From Pseudovibrio exalbescens (GTDB lineage: Bacteria > Pseudomonadota > Alphaproteobacteria > Rhizobiales > Stappiaceae), in the NCBI RefSeq assembly GCF_028737195.1, contig NZ_JAQZAJ010000006.1, positions 186,001-250,000 on the forward strand: a stretch of DNA of 64,000 nucleotides, read 5' to 3'. This document shows positions 1-8,471 of this stretch, one piece after another. The notes under the pieces are model-generated. The model was not told where the DNA came from. It did no database searches and saw nothing but the letters and a program-made list of their open reading frames with translations. Position 1 is the stretch's first letter, and every line of letters begins with the position of its first letter. The translations under genes were made by a program, and so were the position numbers.

Positions 1-1
1 T

Positions 2-133
2 TCGAACCAACGGCACACGCTGATGCGGTGGTTTCACCCAAGCTATGAGCAGTTTGCCAGTGGGCACTTTGTGCCGCCGGACGTAACCATCCGGCGTCTG
101 CAGCACGAAAACGCGGGGTCGGGTGCAGCCTGA
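2..133 (+). CDS. C-terminal fragment of an unrecognised protein (cut by window start)
   Basis: An open frame enters from the left edge and stops with TGA at 131-133, giving the last 43 residues (ending RRLQHENAGSGAA). It ends 83 bases before the next gene on the same strand. I do not recognise the family. The short stretch is aromatic-rich (RWFHPSYEQF) and contains no stop, but 43 codons alone are weak evidence of coding. It may be co-transcribed with the DUF6916-like gene that follows. Confidence 0.4.
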   Translation, partial: SNQRHTLMRWFHPSYEQFASGHFVPPDVTIRRLQHENAGSGAA

Positions 134-216
134 CCGCGGTGACTTCTCTGAAAATGCCTTGGCACCGTGAAAGCACTTGGGCTGAGGCGTGTATGCATCA
201 TCAAATGGAGGTAGTT

Positions 217-501
217 ATGAAAGCCATCAAGGATTTGGAACACACTGACTTTACTGGTTTGGTTGGCGAGGAGTTTGCAATCGGGCATTACAAAGCCAAG
301 CTCACCTCCGTCTCTCTGGGGCCTGATACGCCTTCCGAGTTCCGCGAGCAGTTCTCGTTGATCTTTGAATGCCCGGATAATTTTGTCGGTGACCACGACA
401 CGCTGGCGATCTCTCACGATACCATCGGAGCGCATTCCGTCTTCATCTCCAAAGTGATGGGGAGCAATAAAACACCGAACCTTCAGGTGGTGTTTAGCTG
501 A
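217..501 (+). CDS. small DUF6916-like protein
   Basis: A 94-residue protein. The ATG at 217 is preceded by a good Shine-Dalgarno (GGAGGT, 207-212), so the longer frame from 139 is not used. The N-terminus (LEHTDFTGLVGEEFAI) and the mid-part with alternating strands (FSLIFECPDN) resemble small DUF6916 proteins, which are often found near phage-tail-collar-like genes in alphaproteobacteria; no biochemical role is known to me. There is no signal peptide or membrane segment. A strong terminator follows at 533-567, so this is the last gene of its transcript. The family call is from memory of sequence style and is moderate at best; that it is a real gene is more certain. Confidence 0.7.
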   Translation: MKAIKDLEHTDFTGLVGEEFAIGHYKAKLTSVSLGPDTPSEFREQFSLIFECPDNFVGDHDTLAISHDTIGAHSVFISKVMGSNKTPNLQVVFS

Positions 502-532
502 TTGATCTCATTGGAGATCGAGACCTGAAAAC

Positions 533-567
533 AAAGCTGGCGGCATCTGTGTGCCGCCAGCTTTTCG
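533..567 (+). terminator. rho-independent terminator after the DUF6916-like gene
   Basis: A 12-13 bp perfect GC-rich stem (AAAGCTGGCGGC at 533-544 with GCCGCCAGCTTT at 553-564) with an 8-nt loop, followed by a short T-rich stretch. It lies 32 bases after the stop codon at 501. The A-run on the 5' side means it could also act on minus-strand transcripts arriving from oppF. Confidence 0.8.
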
Positions 568-641
568 TTTCATCCGACCCTCGCCGGTTAAAGCTCAGGG
601 AGCGTTGGCCGCTTCGCTCTGATGGATCTAACCCTTCAAAG

Positions 642-666
642 GCCGCGCCTGATTGTTGAGCGCGGC
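642..666 (-). terminator. possible hairpin after oppF
   Basis: A 7-bp perfect GC stem (GCCGCGC 642-648 with GCGCGGC 660-666, 11-nt loop) lies just downstream of the oppF stop at 678. On the minus strand only a weak T-stretch follows, so it may assist the stronger hairpin at 533-564 rather than terminate alone. Confidence 0.35.
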
Positions 667-677
667 ACGACCCAGTC

Positions 678-1664
678 CTAGCCCGGAAAGTGGCAGGCCG
701 TGAAGTGGTCCGCGTCATTCTCCGCGCTGGCTAGAGCCGGGGCGGATTGGGCACAAGCATCCTGAGCAATGGGGCATCTGGTGCGGAAAACGCAACCGGA
801 TGGTGGATTGAGCGGACTTGGCAGATCCCCTTCGAGCAGCATGTGCTTCTTGGCCCGTTCGATTGCAGGATCCGGGATCGGAACGGCCGAGATCAGTGCC
901 TTGGTGTAAGGATGGCGCGGCGCAGAGTAGAGTGCCGCGCGATTGGCGATTTCCATCACCTTGCCAAGGTAAAGCACCATCACCCGATCTGAAATGTGTT
1001 GGACCACGGACAAGTCATGGGCGATGAAGATCATGGACAGGCCCATCTCCTGCTGGATGTCCTTGAGGAGATTGACCACTTGCGCCTGAATGGACACATC
1101 CAGCGCGGAGACCGGCTCATCACAAATCAAGAGCTTCGGCTCCACAATCAGCGCCCGTGCGATGCCGATGCGCTGGCACTGACCGCCGGAGAACTCATGG
1201 GGGTAGCGGTTGATCTGGTTTGGCAGCAGGCTGACCCGCTCCATCATGGCGCGCACCCGTGCCTTTACCTCCGCAGCTGACAGGTGCGGCTGATGGGTCT
1301 TCAGCGGCTCTGCGATGATTTCGCCAACGGTCATGCGCGGATTAAGCGAGGCCAGTGGATCTTGAAAGATCATCTGGATTTGAGAGCGGTAGGGCTGCAT
1401 CCGTTTGGGGCTGAGAGACAAAAGATCTGTCGTGCCATCGAAGGTGACACTGCCTTCTGCTTCAACCATCTGGATTAACGCGCGGGCCAGCGTGCTCTTG
1501 CCGCAACCGGACTCGCCCACAATGCCGAGGGTTTCTCCGGGGCGCAGCGTGAAGGACACCCCATTGACCGCTTTCACAACCCGTTGAGGCGACCAAGGCA
1601 GCGCGTTTTCTCGGCCTGCGGAGAAAGTAACGCGCAGGTTCTCTACATCAAGAAGCGGGGTCAT
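678..1664 (-). CDS. oppF: oligopeptide ABC transporter ATP-binding protein OppF/DppF
   Basis: A 328-residue cytoplasmic ATPase, one of the two nucleotide-binding subunits that power peptide import. Walker A (GESGCGKST, about residues 50-58), ABC signature (FSGGQCQR) and Walker B (LLICDEPVSALD) are intact. The C-terminal extension carries the family's cysteine motif (CVFRTRCPIAQDAC), seen in OppD/OppF/DppD/DppF and linked to an iron-sulfur site in some members. Length is normal for OppF. The start ATG overlaps the oppD stop in an ATGA, implying translational coupling. It is the last gene of the oppABCDF operon. Oligopeptide versus dipeptide specificity cannot be fixed from the ATPase; the binding protein argues for Opp. 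Confidence 0.93.
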   Translation of the reverse strand: MTPLLDVENLRVTFSAGRENALPWSPQRVVKAVNGVSFTLRPGETLGIVGESGCGKSTLARALIQMVEAEGSVTFDGTTDLLSLSPKRMQPYRSQIQMIFQDPLASLNPRMTVGEIIAEPLKTHQPHLSAAEVKARVRAMMERVSLLPNQINRYPHEFSGGQCQRIGIARALIVEPKLLICDEPVSALDVSIQAQVVNLLKDIQQEMGLSMIFIAHDLSVVQHISDRVMVLYLGKVMEIANRAALYSAPRHPYTKALISAVPIPDPAIERAKKHMLLEGDLPSPLNPPSGCVFRTRCPIAQDACAQSAPALASAENDADHFTACHFPG

Positions 1665-2632
1665 GAGGCAAGCTCCAGAACTGGGCGTGTACAGGCCCGC
1701 AGTCGACCTTCAGCAAAAGCCTCCAGAGCAGGCCGTGTGGTTTCGCAGAGCGGCTGAACTTCGCTGCAGCGCGGGGCGAAAGGGCATCCCGCCGGTTGGC
1801 TGAGCAAGTTGGGCGGGCTGCCTGGGATGGTCTTCAGGGTTGGGGAGAGCTGGTCGACGCGCGGGATGGCCTGCAACAGACCGCGGGTGTACGGGTGGGA
1901 CGGACTGTCAAACATGGCGTCAACAGGGCCCTGCTCCATCACCCGGCCGCCATACATGACCAGCACTTCATCGCAGAAACCAGCGACAACGCCCAGATCA
2001 TGGGTGATCAGGATCACCGCCATGCCGAACTCGCGGCGCAGCTCGCCAAACAAGTCCATGATCTGTGCCTGCACGGTAACGTCCAAGGCAGTTGTTGGCT
2101 CATCTGCGATCAGCAGCTTGGGCTTGCACAGCAATGACATGGCGATCATGACGCGCTGGCGCATTCCACCGGAGAACTCATGCGGGTAGTAGTGCAACCG
2201 CGCCTTGGCATCTGGAATGTGCACCGCGTCCAGCATCTCAACGGATTGGCGCAGAGCGTCCTTCTTGGAAAGGCCCTTGTGGTGGATCAGGACTTCAGCC
2301 ATCTGATCGCTCACCCGCATGAACGGATTGAGCGACGTCATGGGGTCTTGAAACACCATCGATATGCCCGTTGAGCGCACTTGGTTCAGGGTCTTCAATG
2401 GGGCGTTCAGCAGCTCGGCGCCGTCAAACCGCACGGAGCCTGTTGCCTTGCCGTTGCGTGCCAAGAGCCCGAGTGCGGCAAATGCCGTCTGACTTTTGCC
2501 GGACCCGCTTTCGCCAACGATTGCAAGAGACCGGCCCTTGTCGATGGACAGACTGAGGTCGCTGACGGCGTTGACAGTTCCCTCATCGGTGTTGAAGGCC
2601 ACACTCAGATTGTTGATCTCGAACATGGGCAT
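1661..2632 (-). CDS. oppD: oligopeptide ABC transporter ATP-binding protein OppD/DppD
   Basis: A 323-residue ATPase pairing with OppF. Walker A (GESGSGKSQ, about residues 40-48), Q-loop (MVFQDPMTSLNP), signature (FSGGMRQR) and Walker B (LLIADEPTTALD) are all present, and the C-terminal oligopeptide/dipeptide domain has its cysteines (CPFAPRC...CETTRP). Two ATG codons lie at the N-terminus (MPMFEINNLS), so the start could be two codons later. One base separates it from the oppC stop, and it overlaps oppF by the ATGA junction. Family assignment is secure; the exact substrate range is inferred from the operon. Confidence 0.93.
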   Translation of the reverse strand: MPMFEINNLSVAFNTDEGTVNAVSDLSLSIDKGRSLAIVGESGSGKSQTAFAALGLLARNGKATGSVRFDGAELLNAPLKTLNQVRSTGISMVFQDPMTSLNPFMRVSDQMAEVLIHHKGLSKKDALRQSVEMLDAVHIPDAKARLHYYPHEFSGGMRQRVMIAMSLLCKPKLLIADEPTTALDVTVQAQIMDLFGELRREFGMAVILITHDLGVVAGFCDEVLVMYGGRVMEQGPVDAMFDSPSHPYTRGLLQAIPRVDQLSPTLKTIPGSPPNLLSQPAGCPFAPRCSEVQPLCETTRPALEAFAEGRLRACTRPVLELAS

Positions 2633-2633
2633 T

Positions 2634-3560
2634 CTATCGATCCTTCGGGTCTAGTGCATCGCGCAGACCATCTCCGACAAAATAGAAGGCGAAGATGGTG
2701 ACGACGAAGAAGAACAATGGAAAGGCCAGTTGCCACAAGGTGCCAAACTTCATGGTGCGGGCGCCTTCAGAGATCAGCGCGCCCCAAGAGGTATCCGGTT
2801 CCTGAACTCCCAGCCCGAGGAAGGAAATGAAACTCTCCGCCATGATCATGGAGGGGATCAGAAGGGTGGCATAGACCACCACAACGCCAAGCAGGTTCGG
2901 GACGATGTGGCGCAAAATGATCTTCGCGCTTGAGACCCCACTGGCGCGCGCGGCCTCGATGAACTCCTTGTGTTTGAGGGACAAGGTTTGTCCGCGCACG
3001 ATGCGCGACATGTCCAGCCATGACAAAAGGCCAATGCCGATGAACAGCAAGGAAATGGAGCGGCCGAAGGCCGTTAGCATGATGATCAGCACGAACATGT
3101 AGGGAATGGCCATGAGCACATCGACAATGCGCATCATGAAATTGTCGAGAGCGCCGCCCACATAGCCGGAGATCGCGCCGTAGAGCGTGCCAACAACGAC
3201 TGCAACGCCTGCGCCCAGAATGCCCACCATGAGGGAGATCTGGGTGCCCTGCACTGTTCGGGCGTAAAGGTCTCTGCCCAGGTCATCCGTGCCGAAGTAA
3301 TGGCCGGATGCCAGCGAGGGGTAACCCAGTTCCGCCACCTGTCCAATCACCATGAAGTCAATGTCTTCATTGTTGAAGGAGGTGAACTGCGCGCCAAAGG
3401 CAGCGAACAAGGCCACCAGAACAAGCACAACAAGAGCTGTCATGGCCGCCTTGTTGCGCAAGAAACGACGACGGGCATCCGCCCATGGCGACCGGCCGCG
3501 CACATCTTGCTCCGCCATGCGGGTCGCCATTTCTTCAATCTTACCTGTATCAGTCAGCAT
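2634..3560 (-). CDS. oppC: oligopeptide ABC transporter permease OppC
   Basis: A 308-residue inner-membrane permease of the DppC/OppC type. A cytoplasmic N-terminus of about 35 residues (rich in charged residues, GRSPWADARRRFLRNKAA) is followed by the first membrane helix (MTALVVLVLVALFAAFGAQF), a periplasmic loop with the family motif HYFGTDDLGRDLYART, and five further helices. The cytoplasmic EAA loop that docks on the ATPase is visible (EAARASGVSSAKIILRHIVPN). It sits 4 bases from oppB and 1 base from oppD, as expected for stoichiometric expression in one operon. Confidence 0.93.
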   Translation of the reverse strand: MLTDTGKIEEMATRMAEQDVRGRSPWADARRRFLRNKAAMTALVVLVLVALFAAFGAQFTSFNNEDIDFMVIGQVAELGYPSLASGHYFGTDDLGRDLYARTVQGTQISLMVGILGAGVAVVVGTLYGAISGYVGGALDNFMMRIVDVLMAIPYMFVLIIMLTAFGRSISLLFIGIGLLSWLDMSRIVRGQTLSLKHKEFIEAARASGVSSAKIILRHIVPNLLGVVVVYATLLIPSMIMAESFISFLGLGVQEPDTSWGALISEGARTMKFGTLWQLAFPLFFFVVTIFAFYFVGDGLRDALDPKDR

Positions 3561-3564
3561 GGTG

Positions 3565-4488
3565 TCAGTGCCGTATTCTTGGGTCGATCCACGCGTAGAG
3601 CAGATCGACGATCAGGCTGAAAAGAATGGTGAGAGCGCCAACCAGAATGGTGACCCCCATCATGAGCGAGTAGTCACGGTTCAAAGCTGCGTTGACAAAG
3701 GCCAGACCGATCCCGCCGGTCGAGAAGTACATGTCGATCACGACCGAACCTGTGACCATGGCCACGAAGGTGGGGCCGAGGTAGGACACGACTGGAAGCA
3801 TCGCGGGTTTCAGCGCATGGTTGAGGATGATGCGGCGAGCTGGCATCCCCTTGGCGCGTGCCGTGCGGATATGGTTCGAGGTGAGAACCTCCAGCATGGA
3901 GGACCGCGTCAAGCGGGCAATGGAGGCCATGTAGCTGGTCGACAGCGCAATTACCGGCATGACGAGATATTGCCACTGTCCGCCCTCCCAACCGCCACCG
4001 GGCAGCCACCCCAGCATCAACGTGAAGATCAGCACCAGAATGGGCGCCATCACGAAGTTTGGCAGGACTTGCGCCCCAATGCTGATGCCAACCGTGATGT
4101 AGTCGAGCCAGCTGTTCTGGTAGATGGCGGCGCAGGCCCCAAGTGTCACGCCGACGACAACGGCGACCACGAAGGACAGAACGCCGTAGGTCAGTGTGAT
4201 CGGGAAACCGTTGGCGATGATCTCGTTGACGGTCCGGTCCTTGTAGACGAAGGATGGCCCGAAATCGAAATGAAAAACAACGTTCTTGATGTACTGCAGC
4301 AACTGGACATAGAGCGGTTGGTCCAGACCGTACTTGGCCTCAAGGTTGGCCAGAATCTCGGGCGGAATGGCGCGTTCCTGAGTGAACGGGCTTCCTGGGG
4401 CAAGGTGCATCAAAAGAAACGAAAACACGATCAACACCAACAGGGTTGGGATCGCGATCATGATGCGCCGGGCAATGTAACTTAGCAT
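3565..4488 (-). CDS. oppB: oligopeptide ABC transporter permease OppB
   Basis: A 307-residue inner-membrane permease. I start it at the ATG at 4488 (MLSYIARRIMIAIPTLLVL), the canonical OppB N-terminus. A frame from 4524 adds twelve residues with no family match and runs back towards the oppA stop. Features are helix 1, the periplasmic segment typical of OppB/DppB (APGSPFTQERAIPPEILANLEAKYGLDQPLY), five more helices and the EAA loop (RTARAKGMPARRIILNHALKPAMLP). A 61-base gap to oppA is the usual place for differential expression of the binding protein, but I see no clear hairpin in it. Confidence 0.92.
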   Translation of the reverse strand: MLSYIARRIMIAIPTLLVLIVFSFLLMHLAPGSPFTQERAIPPEILANLEAKYGLDQPLYVQLLQYIKNVVFHFDFGPSFVYKDRTVNEIIANGFPITLTYGVLSFVVAVVVGVTLGACAAIYQNSWLDYITVGISIGAQVLPNFVMAPILVLIFTLMLGWLPGGGWEGGQWQYLVMPVIALSTSYMASIARLTRSSMLEVLTSNHIRTARAKGMPARRIILNHALKPAMLPVVSYLGPTFVAMVTGSVVIDMYFSTGGIGLAFVNAALNRDYSLMMGVTILVGALTILFSLIVDLLYAWIDPRIRH

Positions 4489-4549
4489 GGCATTCTCGTG
4501 TTGGCTGAAGGGATGGGGTGCCACTTGAACCGTGGCACCCTGCTCATGG

Positions 4550-6160
4550 TCAGTCTTTCACGAGATAGAGGTCGCGCGAGTACCAGGTGCGCATCACGTT
4601 CTCAAGCGGCCAACCACGCAGGTTTGGCTTGAACATGTTCACGTTGGTGTAGTGGTACATCGGGATGAATGGCATCTCTTCTGCCAGAATTGCCTCAGCT
4701 TGCGTGTAAAGCTCGCTTGGGTCAGCAATGGTCTTGGATTCCGCCATCAGCGCATCGTAGTCGGCATTGTTGAAGCCGGCATTGTTGTGCCCGGAATATG
4801 AAGTCAGCAGGTCGAGGTAGGTTGACGCCTCATTGTAGTCGCCGCACCAGGCATAGCGAGCGACCTCATAGTTCTTGTCCTGCATGTTCTCCGTGTGCAC
4901 TTTCCATTCAGTGTTTTCGAGAACAGCCGTTACCCCAATCGCTTTCCAGAACTGGCTCACAGCGATGGCGATCTTCTTGTGACCTTCACTGGTGTTGTAG
5001 GAGATCTTGAGCTCAAGAGGATTTTGCGGGCCATAACCAGCCTCTGCCAGCAGTTCCTTGGCTTTGGCAACACGCTCCTGTTGGGTCCAAGAGGCGTATG
5101 GAATGTCTGGCGTCGTGAAGTTGGCCGTCGCGGTGTGGGTCAGGTTGTATGCTGCCGTTTGGCCACCTTGCATGATGCGGTCTACAATAACGTCGCGGTT
5201 GACGGCGTAGGAAAGCGCCTTGCGCACCCGAACATCTTTAAGGGCTTCCGGCCCCTTGTCGCTCATGTTGAGCCAGTAGAAGTAGGAACAGGAGTAAGGA
5301 ACAGCGGTGGCTTGGTCGGGATACTGTTCTTTCAGGCGCGGATACTGACCTGTCGGGACTTCGGTCTTGTGCAGCTCGCCTGCAAGGTAGCGCGTCAAAG
5401 CCTGCGCCTCGTCGTTGATGATGAGGGCAACCGACTTGTCGAGAATGGTTTCCTCATTGTTCCAGTAGTTCACGTTACGCTCGCGAACCAGCTTTTCGCC
5501 CGGGGCATATTCGGTGAGGACATAGGCGCCGTTGCTGACCATGTTGCCGGGCTTGGTCCAATTCTGACCGTGCTCTTCGATGGCCCATTGGGGCGACGGG
5601 AACGTGGAGCTGTGAACGGTCATTGCTGGGAAGTAGGGCAACGGGTTGATCAGCTTGACTTCAAATGTCTTGTCGTCGATGGCCTTGACGCCGAGCTCTG
5701 ACGGGTCAGCTTCGCCCTTGACAACGGCAGAGGCGTTCTCAATTCCCATCAGCTCCATATACCAGGCGTATTCAGAGGCCGTTTCCGGGTTCGCCAGTCG
5801 CTGCCAGGCATAAACGAAATCACCCGCTGTCACCGGCTTGCCGTCGGACCACAGGGCGTCCCGCAGATGGAAGGTGTAGGTCTTGCCGTCGTCGCTGACT
5901 GTATAGCTCTCGGCAACGCCCGGCTCCAGGCTACCGTCAGCCTTTTCGTTCATCAGGCCTTCGAACAGGTCACGCATGACTTCCGAACCGCTGACATCAG
6001 AGTTGAGCTGTGGGTCAAGCGTCTTGAAATCATCCAGAATGCGGTAGATGAATGTCTGGTCCGCTGCCAGCTCCTCACCATTGATAACGCGGGTTTCTGC
6101 CAGTGCCGGAAAAGCAATGAATGCACTCAATGCAGTCGCAATAAGCCAGTTCTTTTTCAA
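4550..6160 (-). CDS. oppA: periplasmic oligopeptide-binding protein OppA
   Basis: A 536-residue solute-binding protein (SBP_bac_5) that captures peptides in the periplasm for OppBCDF. I choose a TTG start at 6160: it has a Shine-Dalgarno (GAGGAG) about eight bases upstream and directly begins a classic signal peptide (KKNWLIATALSAFIAFPALA, cleavage after ALA). The ATG at 6244 would add 28 residues unlike any export signal. Family motifs include SDGKPVTAGDFVYAWQRL and, near the C-terminus, a block typical of E. coli OppA/MppA (GDYNEASTYLDLL, GFNNADYDALM, IPMYHYTN). It is the first gene of the operon, with its promoter expected in 6161-6310. A murein-peptide or dipeptide specificity cannot be excluded. 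Confidence 0.92.
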   Translation of the reverse strand: MKKNWLIATALSAFIAFPALAETRVINGEELAADQTFIYRILDDFKTLDPQLNSDVSGSEVMRDLFEGLMNEKADGSLEPGVAESYTVSDDGKTYTFHLRDALWSDGKPVTAGDFVYAWQRLANPETASEYAWYMELMGIENASAVVKGEADPSELGVKAIDDKTFEVKLINPLPYFPAMTVHSSTFPSPQWAIEEHGQNWTKPGNMVSNGAYVLTEYAPGEKLVRERNVNYWNNEETILDKSVALIINDEAQALTRYLAGELHKTEVPTGQYPRLKEQYPDQATAVPYSCSYFYWLNMSDKGPEALKDVRVRKALSYAVNRDVIVDRIMQGGQTAAYNLTHTATANFTTPDIPYASWTQQERVAKAKELLAEAGYGPQNPLELKISYNTSEGHKKIAIAVSQFWKAIGVTAVLENTEWKVHTENMQDKNYEVARYAWCGDYNEASTYLDLLTSYSGHNNAGFNNADYDALMAESKTIADPSELYTQAEAILAEEMPFIPMYHYTNVNMFKPNLRGWPLENVMRTWYSRDLYLVKD

Positions 6161-6579
6161 GACCCTCTCCTCTTTGTAGTTTTCGCTTGCTGCCTTGATT
6201 ATTTTGCAGTCAAACGTAGCTATAAAAATATGCAGAGGTGACAATAAGTAAGCAGAATTGTCCTGCGCTCCTCATTTATACTCTAATGAATTAAATTCAC
6301 TTATTGTTTTACACCCTCTGTGAGAATCGTTTTAGCAAACTATTGTCGTCTCTGGAAGTTGGTTGTTGCATTATGACATACAACCTTTGCTCTAGAGGTG
6401 GATCGTTGCGCGCGCTTACTTGGCTTGGGGTGCAGCATTGCGGAGATGGAGAGTGTGCCGGCGCGCTGAGGGCATAAGCTGCGCGTGGGTGCAAGCTGAT
6501 CATTGCGGATCGCGCGGAGGGTCGCGCCGCAGGAGCAGGCTGGTCACGGAAAGCGCAACCAGCCTGTTTGATGGGCATT
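6161..6579. other. non-coding region upstream of oppA
   Basis: No convincing gene; an 89-codon minus-strand frame (6309-6578) has no family look. The oppA leader holds a perfect 13-bp dyad (TGAATTAAATTCA, 6287-6299), and an 8-bp inverted pair frames the AT-rich stretch (CAATAAGT 6242-6249, ACTTATTG 6299-6306). These may be regulator sites for the opp promoter; no regulator is identifiable nearby. The right end holds the hairpin described at 6536-6566. Confidence 0.4.
6536..6566 (-). terminator. hairpin after the phosphatase gene
   Basis: A 9-bp perfect stem (CAGGCTGGT 6536-6544 with ACCAGCCTG 6558-6566) lies 14 bases beyond the stop of the phosphatase gene. On the minus strand it lacks a T-tract, so it may be a weak terminator or an RNA 3'-end stabiliser. 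Confidence 0.45.
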
Positions 6580-7380
6580 TTAGTTCTTGGGTGCTTTGAC
6601 AGTGGTTTCCAGCAGGAAACGCTGACACGCTGGGGCGCCGATTGTTGTTGTCACGTTTTCCGGGAAATCTTGCGTGCCCCAGAAATCCGTCACAATGCCG
6701 CCCGCCTCACGCAGAATGACAACGCCCGCGGCAAAGTCCAGAAAGCCGGTTGGGCCTTCAAAGTAGCCGTCGAGGCGTCCGGATGCGACGTAGGCAAAGC
6801 CCAGAGCGCAAGCGCCAACAATGCGGATGGCCCCGATCTGCTCGCGAATTTCGTGCAGGCGATCATATGCCCCGTCAGAATGGGCGTGGCAATCGAGCGG
6901 CAAACCCGTCCCGACAACGAAACGCGCCGGATCGTCCTGTTTCCGCACCTTGATGGGCGCTCCGTTCATCGTCGCGCCGCCGCCGATTGTTGCCGAGAAC
7001 ATTTCATCGGCGACCGGCTCATAGATTACGCCTGCAAGTGGCTCCGTACCGCGCACCAGTGCGATGGAAACGGCGAAGTTCAGGCCGCTGATGTAGTTTG
7101 TGGTGCCATCGATCGGATCCACGACCCAGCGCAGTTCCGCGTCACTTGGGCCGTGGCAGCCATACTCCTCGCCTTCAAACGCGATATCCGGATAGGCGTG
7201 CTGGAGGGTCTCGCGGATAAGCTTTTCCGCTTCGCCGTCCGCCTGACAGATAAAGTCTGCCTGCCCTTTGAAGGCAACCGACAGTGCGCCTTCATGACGG
7301 AAATAGTGCAATGCTTCCTTGCCAGCACGGCGCGCTGTGTGCTCCATCAGCTCAAGAAGCTTTGTGTAATCGGAACTCAT
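6580..7380 (-). CDS. inositol-monophosphatase-family phosphatase
   Basis: A 266-residue cytoplasmic Mg2+-dependent phosphatase. Metal-binding motifs are visible in order: EGEEYG (the EE pair), WVVDPIDGTTNY (the DPIDGT signature, near residue 84) and the C-terminal FLDFAAGVVILREAGG, where the usual Trp of the WD motif is Leu. The start is the ATG at 7380 (MSSDYTKLL); it forms an ATGA overlap with the stop of the upstream ATPase gene, and the longer frame merely runs through that gene. Family members dephosphorylate inositol phosphate, sugar phosphates, PAP or histidinol phosphate. Coupling to an AfuABC-like importer suggests it removes phosphate from an imported sugar phosphate (inference). 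Length is normal. Confidence 0.88.
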   Translation of the reverse strand: MSSDYTKLLELMEHTARRAGKEALHYFRHEGALSVAFKGQADFICQADGEAEKLIRETLQHAYPDIAFEGEEYGCHGPSDAELRWVVDPIDGTTNYISGLNFAVSIALVRGTEPLAGVIYEPVADEMFSATIGGGATMNGAPIKVRKQDDPARFVVGTGLPLDCHAHSDGAYDRLHEIREQIGAIRIVGACALGFAYVASGRLDGYFEGPTGFLDFAAGVVILREAGGIVTDFWGTQDFPENVTTTIGAPACQRFLLETTVKAPKN

Positions 7381-8471
7381 AGGTCTTCTTCCTGCATCTT
7401 TGTGTCCGGTAGGTCGTCGAACACTTTCATTTCCGAGAAACGTATCCCGACCCGGTCGCCCTGCTGTGCAACGCAGCGCGCTTCGACCAGAATGTTCTGG
7501 CCGCACCCGGTGGTCACCACATAGCGGGTGAGGTTGCCTAGGTAAGACACCTCGTGGACCACGCCATCGATGTCGCCCTCACCCGGCGCTACAATCGAGA
7601 TTGTTTCTGGGCGCGAGAACAGCACGCGCCCGTTGGCGGGGCTGGTTTGGAACGTCATAGCGCCTTGGATGATGGCACCACTGTCGAGCTGAAATGCATC
7701 AGCTGAGACGGCGTGCCCGCGCAAGAACGTTGCTTTGCCAACGAAGTCAGCAACGCGGGTGCTGACCGGTGTCTCGTAGATTTCGCGCGGGGTGCCAATC
7801 TGAGCGACCCGGCCCTGGTGCATCACCGCGATCCGATCGGAGATATCAAGGGCTTCTTCCTGATCATGGGTCACGTAGACGGCGGTCAGGCCAAGTCGTG
7901 ACTGCAAGGCGCGAATGTCACGGCGCAGTTTGACGCGCAGCTTTGCATCAAGGTTCGAAAGTGGTTCGTCAAACAGGAGCAGCGGCGGATCGATGATAAC
8001 GGCTCGGGCCAGCGCCGCGCGCTGCTGCATGCCACCGGAAAGCTCGCCGGGGTACTTGTCCGCAGCGTGCTCCAGTTCCACAAGCTCGAGCGTTTCACGC
8101 ACCTTGCGCTCGATGGTCGCCTTGTCCTCTTTGCGCATTTCCAGACCGTAGGCGACATTGCGCGCGATGGTCTTGGTGGGCCACAGGGCGTAGTTCTGGA
8201 ATACAAAGCCAATGCCGCGATCCCATGGCTCGATTTGGCTCACATCCTTATCGTCGAAAAGAATGCGCCCTCTCTTGGGCTTGATGAAGCCTGCAAGGCA
8301 TCGCAGCAAGGTTGTCTTGCCGCAGCCGGATGGGCCGAGCAGTGTGAAGAACTCGCCATCGCGAATGTTCAGATCGGTGGCGTGAAGTGCCTGAAACTTG
8401 CCGAAGCAGATCTCCAGCGCTTCCAGAGAAACGCTCAGGCCATTTGATGACGGGTTTTGCTTCCGTGTCAT
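7377..8471 (-). CDS. ABC transporter ATP-binding protein, Fe3+/sugar-phosphate (AfuC-like) type
   Basis: A 364-residue ATPase of the FbpC/AfuC/PotA group. It has Walker A (GPSGCGKTT), Q-loop (FVFQNYALWP), signature (LSGGMQQR), Walker B (LLLFDEPLSNLDAKLR) and a C-terminal TOBE/OB region (about residues 240-360) for regulation. The start at 8471 gives an ATGA overlap with the permease gene; the frame could begin at 8495 but without a better ribosome site. It works with the fused permease and binding protein directly upstream. AfuC and FbpC are hard to tell apart by sequence; the phosphatase partner favours a phosphorylated organic substrate. Confidence 0.88.
   Translation of the reverse strand: MTRKQNPSSNGLSVSLEALEICFGKFQALHATDLNIRDGEFFTLLGPSGCGKTTLLRCLAGFIKPKRGRILFDDKDVSQIEPWDRGIGFVFQNYALWPTKTIARNVAYGLEMRKEDKATIERKVRETLELVELEHAADKYPGELSGGMQQRAALARAVIIDPPLLLFDEPLSNLDAKLRVKLRRDIRALQSRLGLTAVYVTHDQEEALDISDRIAVMHQGRVAQIGTPREIYETPVSTRVADFVGKATFLRGHAVSADAFQLDSGAIIQGAMTFQTSPANGRVLFSRPETISIVAPGEGDIDGVVHEVSYLGNLTRYVVTTGCGQNILVEARCVAQQGDRVGIRFSEMKVFDDLPDTKMQEEDL

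Noticed and set aside
3352-4485. 377-codon plus-strand frame
   Set aside because: It is antisense to oppB/oppC and reads as a shadow (rich in His, Gln, Asp and Arg), whereas the minus strand gives clear permease sequence.
6309-6578. 89-codon frame downstream of the phosphatase gene
   Set aside because: It has no family features, covers a hairpin and dyads, and lacks a ribosome site.
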